Positions 60,101-63,204 of a stretch of 64,000 nucleotides of DNA are shown here, in pieces; positions within the stretch are counted from its first letter, which is position 1, and the number at the start of each line of letters is the position of its first letter. The stretch is from Ophiura sarsii (lineage: Eukaryota > Echinodermata > Ophiuroidea > Amphilepidida > Ophiuridae), in NCBI GenBank assembly GCA_035610835.1, contig CM069448.1, positions 27,119,905 to 27,183,904 on the forward strand, in the 5' to 3' direction. A program made the translations under genes and the position numbers. Under the pieces are notes generated by a model. That model saw nothing but the letters and a program-made list of their open reading frames with translations. It was not told the DNA's origin and did not search any database.

Positions 60101-61048
60101 TTATCCAAAGTGGACTAATTCATATTGAAGTTGAGAATATATATTTTTCAATTGATAGCTATTGATGTCATCTGAAGAATTGCTACTCAAGTTTCATGCT
60201 GACTGAAGATTGTAGTTAGGCCCCCCAAAACAGTGTTTGCTTGTCCTTGTCTGACCGACCGTCTCCTTTGGTCCCGACCGTGACGTTTTTTAACCTTTTT
60301 TTCTTCTTTTTTCCCCCCAAAAAACAACAACAAAAAACACCCTTTTTTCGTTGGTGAAAAAAAAAATGATAAAAATGGAAGAAAAACATGTTTTGAAACA
60401 CCACCTTTTTTAACATTGAGATATTTGTCTTTTGCATATGTAATGTTATTTGTAAGTGTTCATATTGATACGTGATACAGGATTTTTTTTTGATTTTTTA
60501 AATCCGACCTACCAACCCAACTTTTTTTTTTGCATCTATGGACAAGCAAACCATTTATTTTTTTGGGCCTTAGCATGAAACTTGAGTAGCAACTATTCTG
60601 TTTGAGTTGACTTTCATTTATTCAAGCTCTGCTGCATAGCATTGAGCACTCTTTTTACATGAAGATAGCCAGGCTCAAAGAGCCTTACCTACAAGTTTAT
60701 TTGTCAATCAGTTGACCAACAAACAAACAAATTTCTGTTCTACGGGCATGACTAACCCACCCCCCCCCCCCCTCCGCCTTTCCCCAATTGTCAGTGTGTT
60801 TTGGTTTTTTTTATTGTTGACTGTTTGACATTTTTTTGCAATTTTTGCAATTTTTTGACAATTTCGAAATTGCAAAAGAATTATTGTGTTTTTTGGGGTC
60901 GCGTCATTTTATTTGTTATTTTGCTTTGCACTTACAGGGTAAAGGATTGATGAACACCTACTGGTTACTAGGCCTTGATGACGGCAGTGAATCAACAAAC
61001 GTGTCACAACCACCAATACTTGCAAAATCTAGTGAAAAGAAAATGTAA
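11868..61048 (+). CDS. Receptor (membrane) guanylate cyclase, cytoplasmic part, 10 exons
   Basis: Ten exons join in phase into 608 codons plus stop. Receptor guanylate cyclases bind a ligand outside the cell and make cGMP from GTP inside. Order: juxtamembrane (residues 1-60), kinase homology domain (about 60-335), coiled-coil dimerisation segment (340-385), cyclase domain (387-572), C-tail. Metal Asp412 (FSDIVGFT) and a second Asp in LYTCFD, guanine-specifying Glu452 (VETIGDAYM) and Cys524 (FCLFGDT), and Arg535 (NTASRMES) are all present, so the cyclase looks active. The kinase homology domain has SHGILSSRL where kinases have HRD and TGFG for DFG, so it cannot be a normal kinase, as usual in this family. 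The organisation matches natriuretic-peptide-receptor-like cyclases; the ligand is unknown. The first visible exon starts at an acceptor, so ectodomain exons are missing. Confidence 0.93.
12206..12250 (+). repeat. Isolated ancestral copy of the satellite unit
   Basis: CATTGCCAGTGATTGGTTCC then CTGATACAATGTTCTG. The first part is the satellite core; the second matches the sequence that follows the core at 23569 and 25797, so this is a single long-type unit outside the array. Confidence 0.6.
12276..12863. mobile_element. Mariner relic
   Basis: Left CAGGGTGTTGCAAAAGTTTC, right AAACTTTTGGGACACCCTG, inverted. TA precedes the left end (12274-12275); the right flank reads CA, probably a mutated TA. 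The internal frames are not recognisable as transposase. Confidence 0.7.
12873..13070 (+). mobile_element. 5'-truncated LINE 3' end with (GAT)n tail
   Basis: A frame of 61 codons (12868-13053) ends a non-LTR retrotransposon ORF2-type C-terminus: [20 protein letters not shown], then [12 protein letters not shown] and stop, followed by (GAT)n. The insert is flanked by the 10-bp direct repeat GCACTATGAC (12863-12872 and 13070-13079, sharing a boundary base with the tail), showing target-primed insertion of a short 5'-truncated copy between the mariner end and the first satellite unit. Confidence 0.75.
13078..19300. repeat. 32-bp satellite, block 1 (~194 copies)
   Basis: Head-to-tail 32-bp units containing ACTAGAATACATTACAGTGC then CAGTGATTGGTT. 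Main variants are ATTGG/ATGGG/ATGGA and ACATTACA/ACATAACA. Rare private variants repeat at exactly 1856 bp (58 units), showing a higher-order structure. No frame stays open across it. Confidence 0.98.
19301..20648. mobile_element. 1348-bp insertion splitting the satellite
   Basis: Unrelated sequence flanked by ATTAC on both sides (19296-19300 and 20649-20653), consistent with a 5-bp target duplication of the satellite unit. It contains a 154-bp tandem duplication (19681 and 19835) that forms a fortuitous open frame of 132 codons. No clear terminal inverted repeats, transposase or reverse transcriptase. Class unknown. Confidence 0.55.
19681..19988. repeat. 154-bp tandem duplication inside the insertion
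   Basis: GAGCCTACCCCAAAGAGGCT begins each copy at 19681 and 19835; GGACTCGTGGGCCAAGATAC and CAACATGGCAGCCACGGAGG recur in both. The copies are nearly identical, GC-richer than the surroundings, and open on both strands for most of their length. Confidence 0.85.
20649..23569. repeat. 32-bp satellite, block 2 (~91 copies)
   Basis: Same monomer as block 1. Higher-order period is 1064 bp: 33 units plus an 8-bp insertion (GTGTTACA at 21967 and 23031), with CAGGGCC marking 21101 and 22165. Ends at GGTTACTC, where unit homology stops and single-copy intron begins. Confidence 0.97.
23714..24064. mobile_element. hAT-type MITE with 8-bp target duplication
   Basis: Starts CAGGGAAAGCACTGG and ends GCGACCCCTG, flanked by the direct repeat ATACATAA (23706-23713 and 24065-24072). 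CAGGG ends plus 8-bp duplication are typical of hAT. The inside repeats the motif GAGAGGTCC/AGGGGTCC. Inserted near a LINE remnant. Confidence 0.72.
24073..24447 (+). pseudogene. CR1/L2-type LINE reverse transcriptase C-terminal fragment
   Basis: The frame reads [15 protein letters not shown], then [50 protein letters not shown] and a final FRTKI. This is the C-terminal region downstream of the reverse transcriptase domain in CR1-like elements. Upstream sequence is not readable, so this is a dead fragment. Confidence 0.75.
24531..25637 (+). mobile_element. Mariner-like transposon relic with broken transposase
   Basis: Perfect-looking inverted ends CAGGGTGTCCCAAAAGTCTA and TAGACTTTTGGGACACCCTG, flanked by TA (24529-24530, 25638-25639). 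At 1107 bp it is near the length of a small autonomous element, but only the start of a transposase is readable. Confidence 0.88.
24907..25263 (+). pseudogene. Mariner-type transposase N-terminal region, interrupted
   Basis: Starts [20 protein letters not shown]; a helix-turn-helix follows ([14 protein letters not shown], then [20 protein letters not shown]) and then a TGA at about 25111. The same frame continues with [20 protein letters not shown] and [17 protein letters not shown] to a second stop. This matches the paired HTH region of mariner-related transposases. The catalytic DDE/D region is absent, so it is dead. Confidence 0.75.
25779..25925 (+). repeat. Two tandem ancestral (~94 bp) units of the satellite
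   Basis: ACAGTGCCAGTGATTGGTCA at 25779 and ACGGTGCCAGTGGTGG at 25873 are each followed by CATGATACAATAATC and a GAATAGC/GAGTAGC motif. The first unit ends ACTGGAATACTTCC, matching the ACTAGAATACATT that precedes the core in the 32-bp unit. Confidence 0.6.
26294..26731. mobile_element. MITE with GGCTATATTAAAAAATC ends, copy 2, with nested insert
   Basis: Same family as 2074-2319, with terminal inverted repeats GGCTATATTAAAAAAATCTT and AATGATTTTTTTAATATAGC-C. About 165 bp at 26338-26503 is an extra insertion within the CCTA(T)TGCGGAATG stretch seen uninterrupted in copy 1, bounded by AACCT on both sides. Confidence 0.68.
26814..26999 (+). CDS. Guanylate cyclase exon b: kinase homology domain, N-lobe to hinge
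   Basis: Acceptor TTTACCTTCAG, donor GCTAAG|GTAAAG, phase 0/0, 62 codons. Contains [17 protein letters not shown], corresponding to the helix C to strand 4 region, and [16 protein letters not shown], the hinge typical of receptor cyclases (EYCPRGSL-like). Confidence 0.95.
27428..27451. repeat. 24-bp perfect palindrome
   Basis: CTGAGACTAATAT followed by its exact complement, no loop. The two outer flanks (GCTGTTAC and GCTGTTACT) are direct repeats of each other. Confidence 0.8.
27724..27975. mobile_element. MITE, GTGACGTGACCAAGCG family, copy 1
   Basis: Left GTGACGTGACCAAGCGAAAT, right inverted CGCTTGATTGCGTCAC. Copy 2 lies at 46178-46428 and shares the interior AAAATGCTACAG / TTTACCGACTGAGAAAAC motifs in inverted orientation. 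Confidence 0.72.
28114..28475. mobile_element. Inverted-repeat element (GTTTGTTTCCGGTAGG ends)
   Basis: GTTTGTTTCCGGTAGG at 28114 and CCTACCGGAAACAAAC ending at 28475 are perfect inverted repeats of 16 bp. No coding content. Confidence 0.6.
28893..29288 (-). mobile_element. tRNA-derived SINE with LINE-like tail
   Basis: On the minus strand the head GGAGCGTGTTGGCGCAGCGG carries a pol III A box (TGGCGCAGCGGTAG, 29279-29266) and a B box (GGTTCAATTC, 29237-29228). The body runs to AAAGCGCTTTGATC-like and GGCGCTATATAAATCCCG motifs and an (ATT)n tail near 28895. That tail resembles CR1/L2 3' ends, so mobilisation by such a LINE is likely (inference). Confidence 0.75.
29865..30048 (+). CDS. Guanylate cyclase exon c: pseudo-catalytic loop
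   Basis: Acceptor TTTCCCTTACAG, donor CTTTA|GTAAGT, phase 0 in and 1 out. Encodes [20 protein letters not shown], then [18 protein letters not shown] and the basic stretch [21 protein letters not shown] is replaced by SHG and DFG by TGFG, so catalytic Asp residues are missing, as in other receptor cyclases. The 3' 108 bp are tandemly copied downstream. Confidence 0.95.
29941..30560 (+). repeat. 172-bp tandem array of the exon c end with its splice donor
   Basis: The exon's last ~108 bp plus donor plus ~64 bp of intron recur at 172-173 bp spacing (GTAAGATCACAGGGTTTGG at 29950, 30122, 30294, 30467). The donor TTCTTTA|GTAAGT is intact in copies 2 and 3 (after 30220 and 30392) and lost in the truncated copy 4. 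Copies differ from the exon by only a few bases. Confidence 0.95.
30806..31992 (+). mobile_element. Helitron-like element carrying 129-bp tandem repeats
   Basis: Starts TCTATATAATAATACGCTAC after an A and ends GTGACCGCCTAG before a T, matching the TC...CTRR ends and A|T target of Helitrons. No terminal inverted repeats or duplication. A clear 3' hairpin is not visible, which weakens the call. No Rep/helicase. A 35-bp unit with CCCGAGAACCGACAAACC is doubled just before the end. Confidence 0.45.
30971..31890 (+). repeat. ~129-bp tandem repeats, two alternating types, 8 units
   Basis: GTCAAAGGTC starts units at 30971, 31100, 31229, 31351, 31480, 31589, 31718 and 31847 (mostly 129 bp apart). Types alternate between CAACTTTTTGAAGTTGGTCG and GAATTTTCAAAGTTTGTCCG. 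Since 129 is 3 x 43, frames stay open for several units on both strands, which explains the long open frames here; I do not regard them as genes. Confidence 0.9.
32658..32908. mobile_element. MITE (CTGTTCTGTCAGAACCTTGT ends), copy 1
   Basis: Ends CTGTTCTGTCAGAACCTTGT and ACAAGGTTTTGACAGAACAG are inverted repeats. The interior has CTTCAGCATGTATAA near both ends. A diverged partial copy lies at 57917-58090. Confidence 0.7.
33500..33925. mobile_element. MITE, GTGATGCGATCTGTGAAAAC family, copy 1
   Basis: Terminal inverted repeats GTGATGCAATCTGTGAAAAC and GTTTTCACAGATCGCATCAC, flanked by AATT on both sides (33496-33499, 33926-33929), a 4-bp target duplication. Nearly full-length match to the copy at 54062-54490. 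Confidence 0.85.
34454..34776. mobile_element. MITE-like element (ATACTGTAAAAC ends)
   Basis: Left ATACTGTAAAACTACTTAAT and right AAAGTGTTTTACTTTACAGA are imperfect inverted repeats; TTTCGCGAG-type and TTTAATTT motifs lie inside. No coding sequence. Confidence 0.5.
35520..35960. repeat. 42-bp hairpin satellite
   Basis: About ten head-to-tail units of 42 bp containing TGCTATCTTCAGTAGATAGC-A and ACAATCTTATAAG. Each unit carries an 8-bp perfect stem (TGCTATCT/AGATAGCA) with a 5-nt TCAGT loop. As 42 is 14 codons, the minus strand stays open for 160 codons, a by-product of the repeat. Stray units recur at 36085-36200 and 36600-36850. Confidence 0.93.
36296..36620 (-). pseudogene. CR1/L2-type LINE 3' end inside stray hairpin-satellite units
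   Basis: On the minus strand, from about 36618, the frame reads [20 protein letters not shown], then [14 protein letters not shown] and a stop, followed by a 3' UTR ending GCACTCTATAAATGTGTGTT. This is the standard C-terminus of CR1-like ORF2. Satellite-like units lie on both sides. Confidence 0.75.
37724..39673. mobile_element. 1950-bp DNA transposon with GTCGGCCCGACGTCGG termini, inserted in the LINE
   Basis: Perfect terminal inverted repeats of over 30 bp (CCCTGATAGCACACTGAAGT then CGGCCCGACGTCG). Flanking AT/AT is a 2-bp target duplication: removing the element and one AT restores the LINE frame exactly. Subterminal regions are packed with AAGTCGGC/GACGTCGG boxes. The core has a 319-bp tandem duplication and no transposase frame. 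A 2-bp AT duplication is reported for ISL2EU-type elements; that assignment is inference. Confidence 0.85.
37874..38510. repeat. 319-bp tandem duplication inside the DNA transposon
   Basis: ACGTTGCAAAAATACACTGA starts each copy at 37874 and 38193. Both include TCGTCGGGGTACTGACG, TAGGTTAACTTGCTATACG and TTACCACGTGCAGTTGGTC. The copies are over 90% alike by eye. Confidence 0.85.
41531..41664 (+). repeat. Dispersed direct repeat, copy 1 (copy 2 at 42601-42735)
   Basis: Shares TAACGCTTG(C/T)ATAACT, GTATATTGCCCTAGCAAAT-like and TTCTA(T/G)CCTAAGGG with 42601-42735, about 1070 bp away in the same orientation. Diverged; no coding potential. Confidence 0.65.
41908..41958 (+). repeat. 13-bp minisatellite (TTTAGGGTCCATA)n
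   Basis: About four head-to-tail copies of TTTAGGGTCCATA, the last ending GGGTCCC. Superficially telomere-like in its TTAGGG core, but the unit is 13 bp and the run is short. Confidence 0.85.
45508..45589. repeat. Foldback hairpin, ~40-bp arms
   Basis: ATCTATGATCGAGATTT and its exact reverse complement are separated by only two bases (45548-45549). Pairing continues outward through A/T runs to AACATTATTT-like ends. A very tight long hairpin, probably a MITE remnant or small foldback. Confidence 0.8.
45740..46018 (-). pseudogene. Dispersed signal-anchor-like frame, copy 1
   Basis: A 60-codon minus-strand frame with internal [20 protein letters not shown], a short basic start and a hydrophobic helix, then [15 protein letters not shown] and stop. 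The frame and its flanks recur, diverged, at 48421-48628 and 51935-52215. Looks like the first exon of a type II membrane or secreted protein spread by duplication, but no downstream exon is seen, so it could be a repeat with a chance frame. Confidence 0.35.
46178..46428. mobile_element. MITE, GTGACGTGACCAAGCG family, copy 2
   Basis: Ends GTGACGGGATCAAGCGGAAC and TTCGCTTGATCACGTCAC are inverted repeats. Same family as 27724-27975. Confidence 0.72.
46958..47033. repeat. 29-bp perfect inverted repeat with 18-nt loop
   Basis: Left arm CGTCGCTGTTCTGACATACC-GGCACATCA (46958-46986), right arm its exact complement (47005-47033). A transcript of either strand would form a 29-bp perfect hairpin with weaker extension outside. 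It may be a MITE core or a source of small RNAs; the sequence alone cannot tell. Confidence 0.85.
47966..48096 (+). CDS. Candidate alternative terminal exon or coding remnant
   Basis: After an acceptor-like TTCACATTATAG, a 43-codon frame begins [19 protein letters not shown], continues [20 protein letters not shown] and ends at TGA. The phase would fit the phase-1 donor of exon c, giving a cyclase truncated in the kinase homology domain. I recognise no family. It could equally be a remnant of an unrelated gene or transposon. Confidence 0.22.
48421..48628 (+). pseudogene. Dispersed signal-anchor-like frame, copy 2 (decayed)
   Basis: Shares ACTGCACTTTGTTTC, CTTTTCGGTGTAG and, downstream, TATGAGCGT and TTGAGGACTGTA with copy 1, but the frame is closed early by a stop after about 14 codons. 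Confidence 0.4.
48629..49236. mobile_element. Long-arm foldback mariner-type element
   Basis: CAGGGTGGTCCAAAAAAAAC begins one arm and its complement ends the other. The arms are about 250 bp each and nearly identical, with a loop of ~105 bp (about 48881-48985). TA flanks both ends (48627-48628, 49237-49238). No transposase. Confidence 0.9.
49921..50067 (+). CDS. Guanylate cyclase exon d: APE loop and DVYSFGI segment
   Basis: Acceptor TTGTTTTTACAG, donor AAAAG|GTGAGT, phase 1/1. Encodes [20 protein letters not shown], then [20 protein letters not shown] and [15 protein letters not shown] and DVYSFGI are the best-conserved C-lobe motifs of receptor cyclases. The last ~66 bp and the donor are tandemly copied downstream. 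Confidence 0.95.
50002..51930 (+). repeat. 130-bp tandem array of the exon d end with its splice donor
   Basis: Units of 129-130 bp (TCATGATACATG at 50005, 50135, 50265, 50395, 50524, 50654 and again beyond the 946-bp insert). Each complete unit has the last 66 bp of the exon, the GTGAGT (GTAAGT in the last) donor and 62 bp of intron. Donors follow 50067, 50197, 50327, 50457, 50586 and, after the insert, recur near 51667, 51797 and 51926. Confidence 0.95.
50676..51621. mobile_element. 946-bp DNA transposon with CACGAGGGAC ends, inside the exon d array
   Basis: Ends CACGAGGGAC and GTCCCTCGTG are perfect 10-bp inverted repeats, flanked by TCAC (50672-50675, 51622-51625), a 4-bp target duplication. 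No transposase. A CAC...GTG end with a 4-bp duplication would suit a Chapaev/CMC-type element, but that is only suggestive. Confidence 0.8.
51935..52215 (+). pseudogene. Dispersed signal-anchor-like frame, copy 3
   Basis: From 52001 a 64-codon frame starts [20 protein letters not shown], then [21 protein letters not shown] hydrophobic helix of about 16 residues near the N-terminus looks like a signal peptide or type II anchor. Shares flanking DNA with 45740-46018 (for example ATCAATGC(A/G)GCCCAT upstream). Function unknown; may be a repeat rather than a gene. Confidence 0.35.
52363..52620 (+). mobile_element. tRNA-derived SINE head
   Basis: TTGCTTAGTGGG (52372-52383) fits a pol III A box and GGATCGAATCC (52416-52426) a B box. 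They are closer than in most tRNAs and the flanking arms do not form a good cloverleaf, so this is a SINE rather than a tRNA gene. The 3' limit is uncertain. Confidence 0.55.
52786..52820 (+). repeat. Poly-C tract
   Basis: More than 20 consecutive C after CTCCCCCCTCCCCA; a second C run is at 52927-52940. Similar C runs occur at 548 and 2911. Exact length is likely to be polymorphic or unreliable. Confidence 0.8.
53061..53259 (+). CDS. Guanylate cyclase exon e: end of kinase homology domain
   Basis: Acceptor ATTTTTCCAG, donor GGAAG|GTATGT, phase 1 in, 2 out. Encodes [20 protein letters not shown], then [20 protein letters not shown], the C-W-E-x-x-P-x-x-R-P helix that closes the kinase-like fold. 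A foldback element begins about 13 bp after the donor. Confidence 0.95.
53274..53449. mobile_element. Foldback MITE next to the exon e donor
   Basis: TTAGACCGTACCTGTGTTAT then TGTCTGAC at the left pairs with GTCAGACAATATAACACAGG at the right; outer arms pair through AGGTATTGTTTT. About 58-bp arms, 60-bp loop. Confidence 0.75.
53666..54057. mobile_element. MITE (GTGACCCGTCACATC ends) with strong internal hairpin
   Basis: Ends GTGACCCGTCACATCAAAAT and TTTTTGATGTGATTGGCCAC are imperfect inverted repeats, flanked by ATAT. Inside, 53745-53860 forms a ~48-bp stem (AATATTGAGATTTCTTTGTG and its complement) with an 11-nt loop. Confidence 0.8.
54062..54490. mobile_element. MITE, GTGATGCGATCTGTGAAAAC family, copy 2
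   Basis: Ends GTGATGCGATCTGACAAAAC and GTTTTCACAGATCGCATCAC, flanked by ATAT on both sides (54058-54061, 54491-54494). Same length and interior as 33500-33925. Confidence 0.85.
54739..54882 (+). CDS. Guanylate cyclase exon f: coiled-coil dimerisation segment
   Basis: Acceptor TCCATCATAAG, donor CCACC|GTGAGT, phase 2/2. Encodes [20 protein letters not shown], then [20 protein letters not shown] and LLYRMLPP. This is the signalling helix that couples the kinase homology domain to the cyclase. The acceptor lacks a strong pyrimidine tract; the exact first base is set by phase. Confidence 0.92.
54896..55318. mobile_element. Harbinger-type MITE with TTA duplication
   Basis: GGCCTAAAAAAAGAAGAAGG and CCTCTTTTTTTTTAGGCC are inverted ends, flanked by TTA (54893-54895, 55319-55321). 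GGTTTGATTGGCGTAAC and its complement extend the repeat. A TTA target and GGCC ends suit PIF/Harbinger (inference). Confidence 0.75.
55346..55440 (+). pseudogene. Decayed duplicate of guanylate cyclase exon f
   Basis: AATATGGAGAAATACACAGA, GTC(A)TGTCTGAGAGGACGAGACA and CTGGAAGAAAAAGTCAAGAC match exon f in the same order, with substitutions, a small deletion and in-frame stops. Lies about 0.6 kb downstream of the exon in the same intron. Confidence 0.85.
55464..55672. mobile_element. Possible small mariner-type MITE
   Basis: TA|CAGGGTTTCAACAAC at the left and GTATGCCCTG|TA at the right give short inverted ends with TA on each side. Termini are brief, so tentative. Confidence 0.4.
56873..57065 (+). 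CDS. Guanylate cyclase exon g: catalytic domain, metal-binding Asp residues
   Basis: Acceptor TTTCTTTTCAG, donor TATAAG|GTAAGG, phase 2 in, 0 out. Encodes [20 protein letters not shown], then [20 protein letters not shown] and [20 protein letters not shown]. Asp in FSDIVGFT and Asp in TCFD are the two metal ligands of class III cyclases. Confidence 0.97.
57732..57906 (+). CDS. Guanylate cyclase exon h: guanine-recognition Glu
   Basis: Acceptor TGTTTTACAG, donor TTCAG|GTAAAT, phase 0 in, 1 out. Encodes [19 protein letters not shown], then [19 protein letters not shown] and QIRIGINSG. The Glu of VETIGD reads the guanine ring in guanylate cyclases. Confidence 0.97.
57917..58090 (+). mobile_element. 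Diverged partial copy of the CTTCAGCATGTATAAAG MITE
   Basis: CCCTTCAGCATGTATAAAGT, GGTTATGCATAGGAAATG and CTTTATACATGTTCAG match 32658-32908. The right end is interrupted near the hairpin at 58094. Starts only ~10 bp after the exon h donor. Confidence 0.65.
58094..58196. mobile_element. Short foldback element
   Basis: TCCCCTGCATGTTTACACAA then TACGGAAA at the left pairs with TTTCCGTATTGTGTGAACAT then GCAGGGGA at the right; about 37-bp arms, 28-bp loop. Confidence 0.75.
58547..58737 (+). CDS. Guanylate cyclase exon i: GTP-binding Cys and transition-state Asn/Arg
   Basis: Acceptor TGTCTTTTCAG, donor ATCAAG|GTAGGA, phase 1 in, 0 out. Encodes [20 protein letters not shown], then [20 protein letters not shown] and [10 protein letters not shown]. 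Cys before LFGDT completes the Glu/Cys pair that selects GTP; NTASR supplies the catalytic Asn and Arg. Confidence 0.97.
58991..59053 (+). repeat. 12-bp minisatellite (ATGTGATACCC)
   Basis: About five tandem units alternating ATGTGATACCC and ATGTGATGACC. Confidence 0.75.
59544..59946. mobile_element. Long-arm inverted-repeat MITE
   Basis: AAGGAGGTGTCCAGCAAGCA at the left matches GCTTGCTGGACAACTCCTTA at the right; pairing continues through AGAAAAGAAATTATCGA and TGCCATGCATTTAAAAAAAA to arms of ~180 bp around a central AGACCCG...CGGGTCT. Confidence 0.8.
60219..60569. mobile_element. Harbinger-type MITE inside the loop of an older hairpin
   Basis: GGCCCCCCAAAA and TTTTTTTGGGCC ends, flanked by TTA (60216-60218, 60570-60572). 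Outside it, TTGCTACTCAAGTTTCATGC (60180-) and GCATGAAACTTGAGTAGCAA (60573-) form a separate ~22-bp inverted repeat that was one short-loop hairpin before insertion. Confidence 0.72.
60938..61048 (+). CDS. Guanylate cyclase exon j: end of catalytic domain, C-tail and stop
   Basis: Acceptor GCACTTACAG, phase 0 in. Encodes [19 protein letters not shown], then a Ser-rich tail ending SSEKKM and TAA (61046-61048). GKGxxxTYWLLG is the universal end of the cyclase domain. The bases AT|GTAAGT at the stop also form a perfect donor, so a longer spliced tail is possible. Confidence 0.92.
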   Translation, partial: GKGLMNTYWLLGLDDGSESTNVSQPPILAKSSEKKM

Positions 61049-61079
61049 GTAGAAAAAACAAAAAACTCCAATGCACTTC

Positions 61080-61102
61080 AATAAACAACCCATTTTAATA
61101 AA
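61080..61102 (+). promoter_or_regulatory. Candidate polyadenylation signals
   Basis: AATAAA occurs at 61080-61085 and 61097-61102, 30-50 bp after the cyclase stop. Consistent with a very short 3' UTR, but AATAAA is frequent in this AT-rich DNA. Confidence 0.3.
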
Positions 61103-61628
61103 GAATTATTTAATGAAATCTAAATTATTCTGGTTTGCTTATAGCGATAAAGCCCAGCGCATTGATTTTTGGGATGCTCAAGTGGGTGTTTGCAACCACT
61201 CTGCTATTCAGGTTTGGTGTTTACTGGCCCGCGAATTACCTTTGTTCAGAGGTCAGTGTTGCTACTTTGCTGTTCTCACTGTGTCCCACTCTCTCTCATA
61301 TTGCGTTTTGTCAGCATGCCATACGGATGTCTAAAAATGTTCCCACCCACCCACCCTGTATACATTGGGGGAGTTCATAGTTATGGGCTGGTTAAGTATT
61401 CGATATCGGGTTGGCACGAGATAGTTAGCACCTGGAGTCAATTACTATGTTTCTCTTTCTCTACATAGATAGAGTTTTTGAGTTTTACGCAGCCGGCTAC
61501 TATCGTCTTGAATTCTTAATCTTGGGTAAGAAACTGTGTGGGTCGCCCTAGGTCAAGTTAAGGATGTTGTGGGCAGGTTGGTATACATTTGGGGCTACAA
61601 CATCGCTGCCTGGTGAAGTTAAATAAAG

Positions 61629-62008
61629 TCAATTCAGGTGTATTGGAAAAAATTCCCCTTTGCCAATTTTTCCGTTGGAAGGGATGGGTTTTTCGCGTTC
61701 GCTGCCTTGGAATTTTTGATACACATTTGATCTTATTTACTAAGAAGTTTAGTGCAAATAGATGCATGGTTAATATAGTGTTAAGGCACACCACAAAATG
61801 TTATAGAAGTATGGTGTTGTCAATTCAGGTGTATTGGAAAAAATTTCCCTTTGCCAATTTTTCCGTTGGGAGGGATGGGTTTTTCGCGTTCGCTGCCTTG
61901 GAATTTTTGATACACATTTGATCTTATTTACTAAGAAGTTTAGTGCAAATAGATGCATGGTTAATATAGTGTTAAGGCACACCACAAAATGTTATAGAAG
62001 TATGGTGT
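61629..62008 (+). repeat. 190-bp tandem duplication
   Basis: GTCAATTCAGGTGTATTGGA begins at 61629 and 61819; the copies are almost identical through ATGTTATAGAAGTATGGTGTT. Includes GGTTTTTCGCGTTCGCTGCC. Overlapping open frames on both strands follow from the duplication. Confidence 0.92.
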
Positions 62009-62548
62009 TGAATTTGACAAATTGGTTAACCTTTTCAGATTGCCCTTCTGAGAGGCGGTTTTTTCTTGTCCTGATGCCGTCATATATAAATATATGTTTT
62101 TTCCAATCATTTGTCTGACACAAATTGCAGTAAAGATTATATCCCTTAAATGGTCTGAAATTGGGATAATTACTGACTACGTGTACGTTGAACTCATAAG
62201 TGTTGTTAAGAACTCTAAAGAAAATAGACACGAGTTAACAACATAAATGCCTTAAAAGGTCATTTACTTCATATTTACACGAGAGCCCAAAATATCATTG
62301 ATATTAATAATTTTGTGGTTCAACAGCGCCAGAGAAGCTGGTAGCTTATTGTGTGTGAATTTATAATTTGTTTGGGCAAATAAAATGTCCCATTGGTATG
62401 CTGTCAATTGCACGCATCACCTACGCTTTGTGTCGCGTGCTCTCTTTTCTTTTGGTTTAGAGTCTGTAGGCAACGGGCAAACATATGGCTCAGGTTGGTC
62501 GGTAAGTTGTTTTTTGATGTGTTTTTTTAAAAATCAACAATTTTCTCC

Positions 62549-62618
62549 TTGATGACATCAGTAAATCAACAAGGTGTCACAGCCACCTGTACTTGCACAA
62601 TCTAGTGAAAAGAATTGA
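62549..62618 (+). pseudogene. Decayed duplicate of guanylate cyclase exon j
   Basis: CTTGATGACATCAGTAAATC, AACAAGGTGTCACAGCCACC and CTTGCACAATCTAGTGAAAA follow exon j base by base with substitutions that break the frame. About 1.6 kb downstream of the exon. Confidence 0.85.
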
Positions 62619-63204
62619 AGTGTATGTAGCAGGCAGGGGTGAAACTTGACTTGCCGATCGGAAACTACGTCATCCTTCAACTTTCTTGGGCTGATAGCTA
62701 GATGGTGTTGTGGCCTTGTTTTCGTCTACTTATGTATTGACTTAACTGAAGTTTGCACGAAAATGTTGGAAAAATGCCCGAAAATTGCACTGTAGTTTCG
62801 AAATTATGATAACACTTACATGCTGGAGGGTTTTTACAAGCCTGATATATGAGTAATTCACGTTTATTTGTTTGTTTTATACATATTGAATTCGTTTGTC
62901 ACTTTCCTTAACGCCATTACTGTCGCTGTTTGTGTCAGACGGACTTGATGCAAGTCTACATATATTCCTCGCATATTTTCGGTACGCTGTTGATGAATCA
63001 GCACTCACGTTTGGTTCTTGTCTTGATGGCGCTATTGTACTGACGTCAAAAGACATCCTGATCCAGCCTGAACTCTCTGAGCTCATTATCAACATTTAAG
63101 AAAATATGACAAGTTTTTTACGTATGCATGGTATAGAAGTTTCCCATCCCAAAATTAAAAGTATCCTTATTATAAGTGGTAAAAGCAGGAAACTCATGCA
63201 CATG
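62619..63204. other. Downstream flank, nothing recognised
   Basis: Short overlapping frames on both strands at 62877-63099 encode low-complexity Ser-rich or hydrophobic sequence and match no family I know. Confidence 0.4.
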
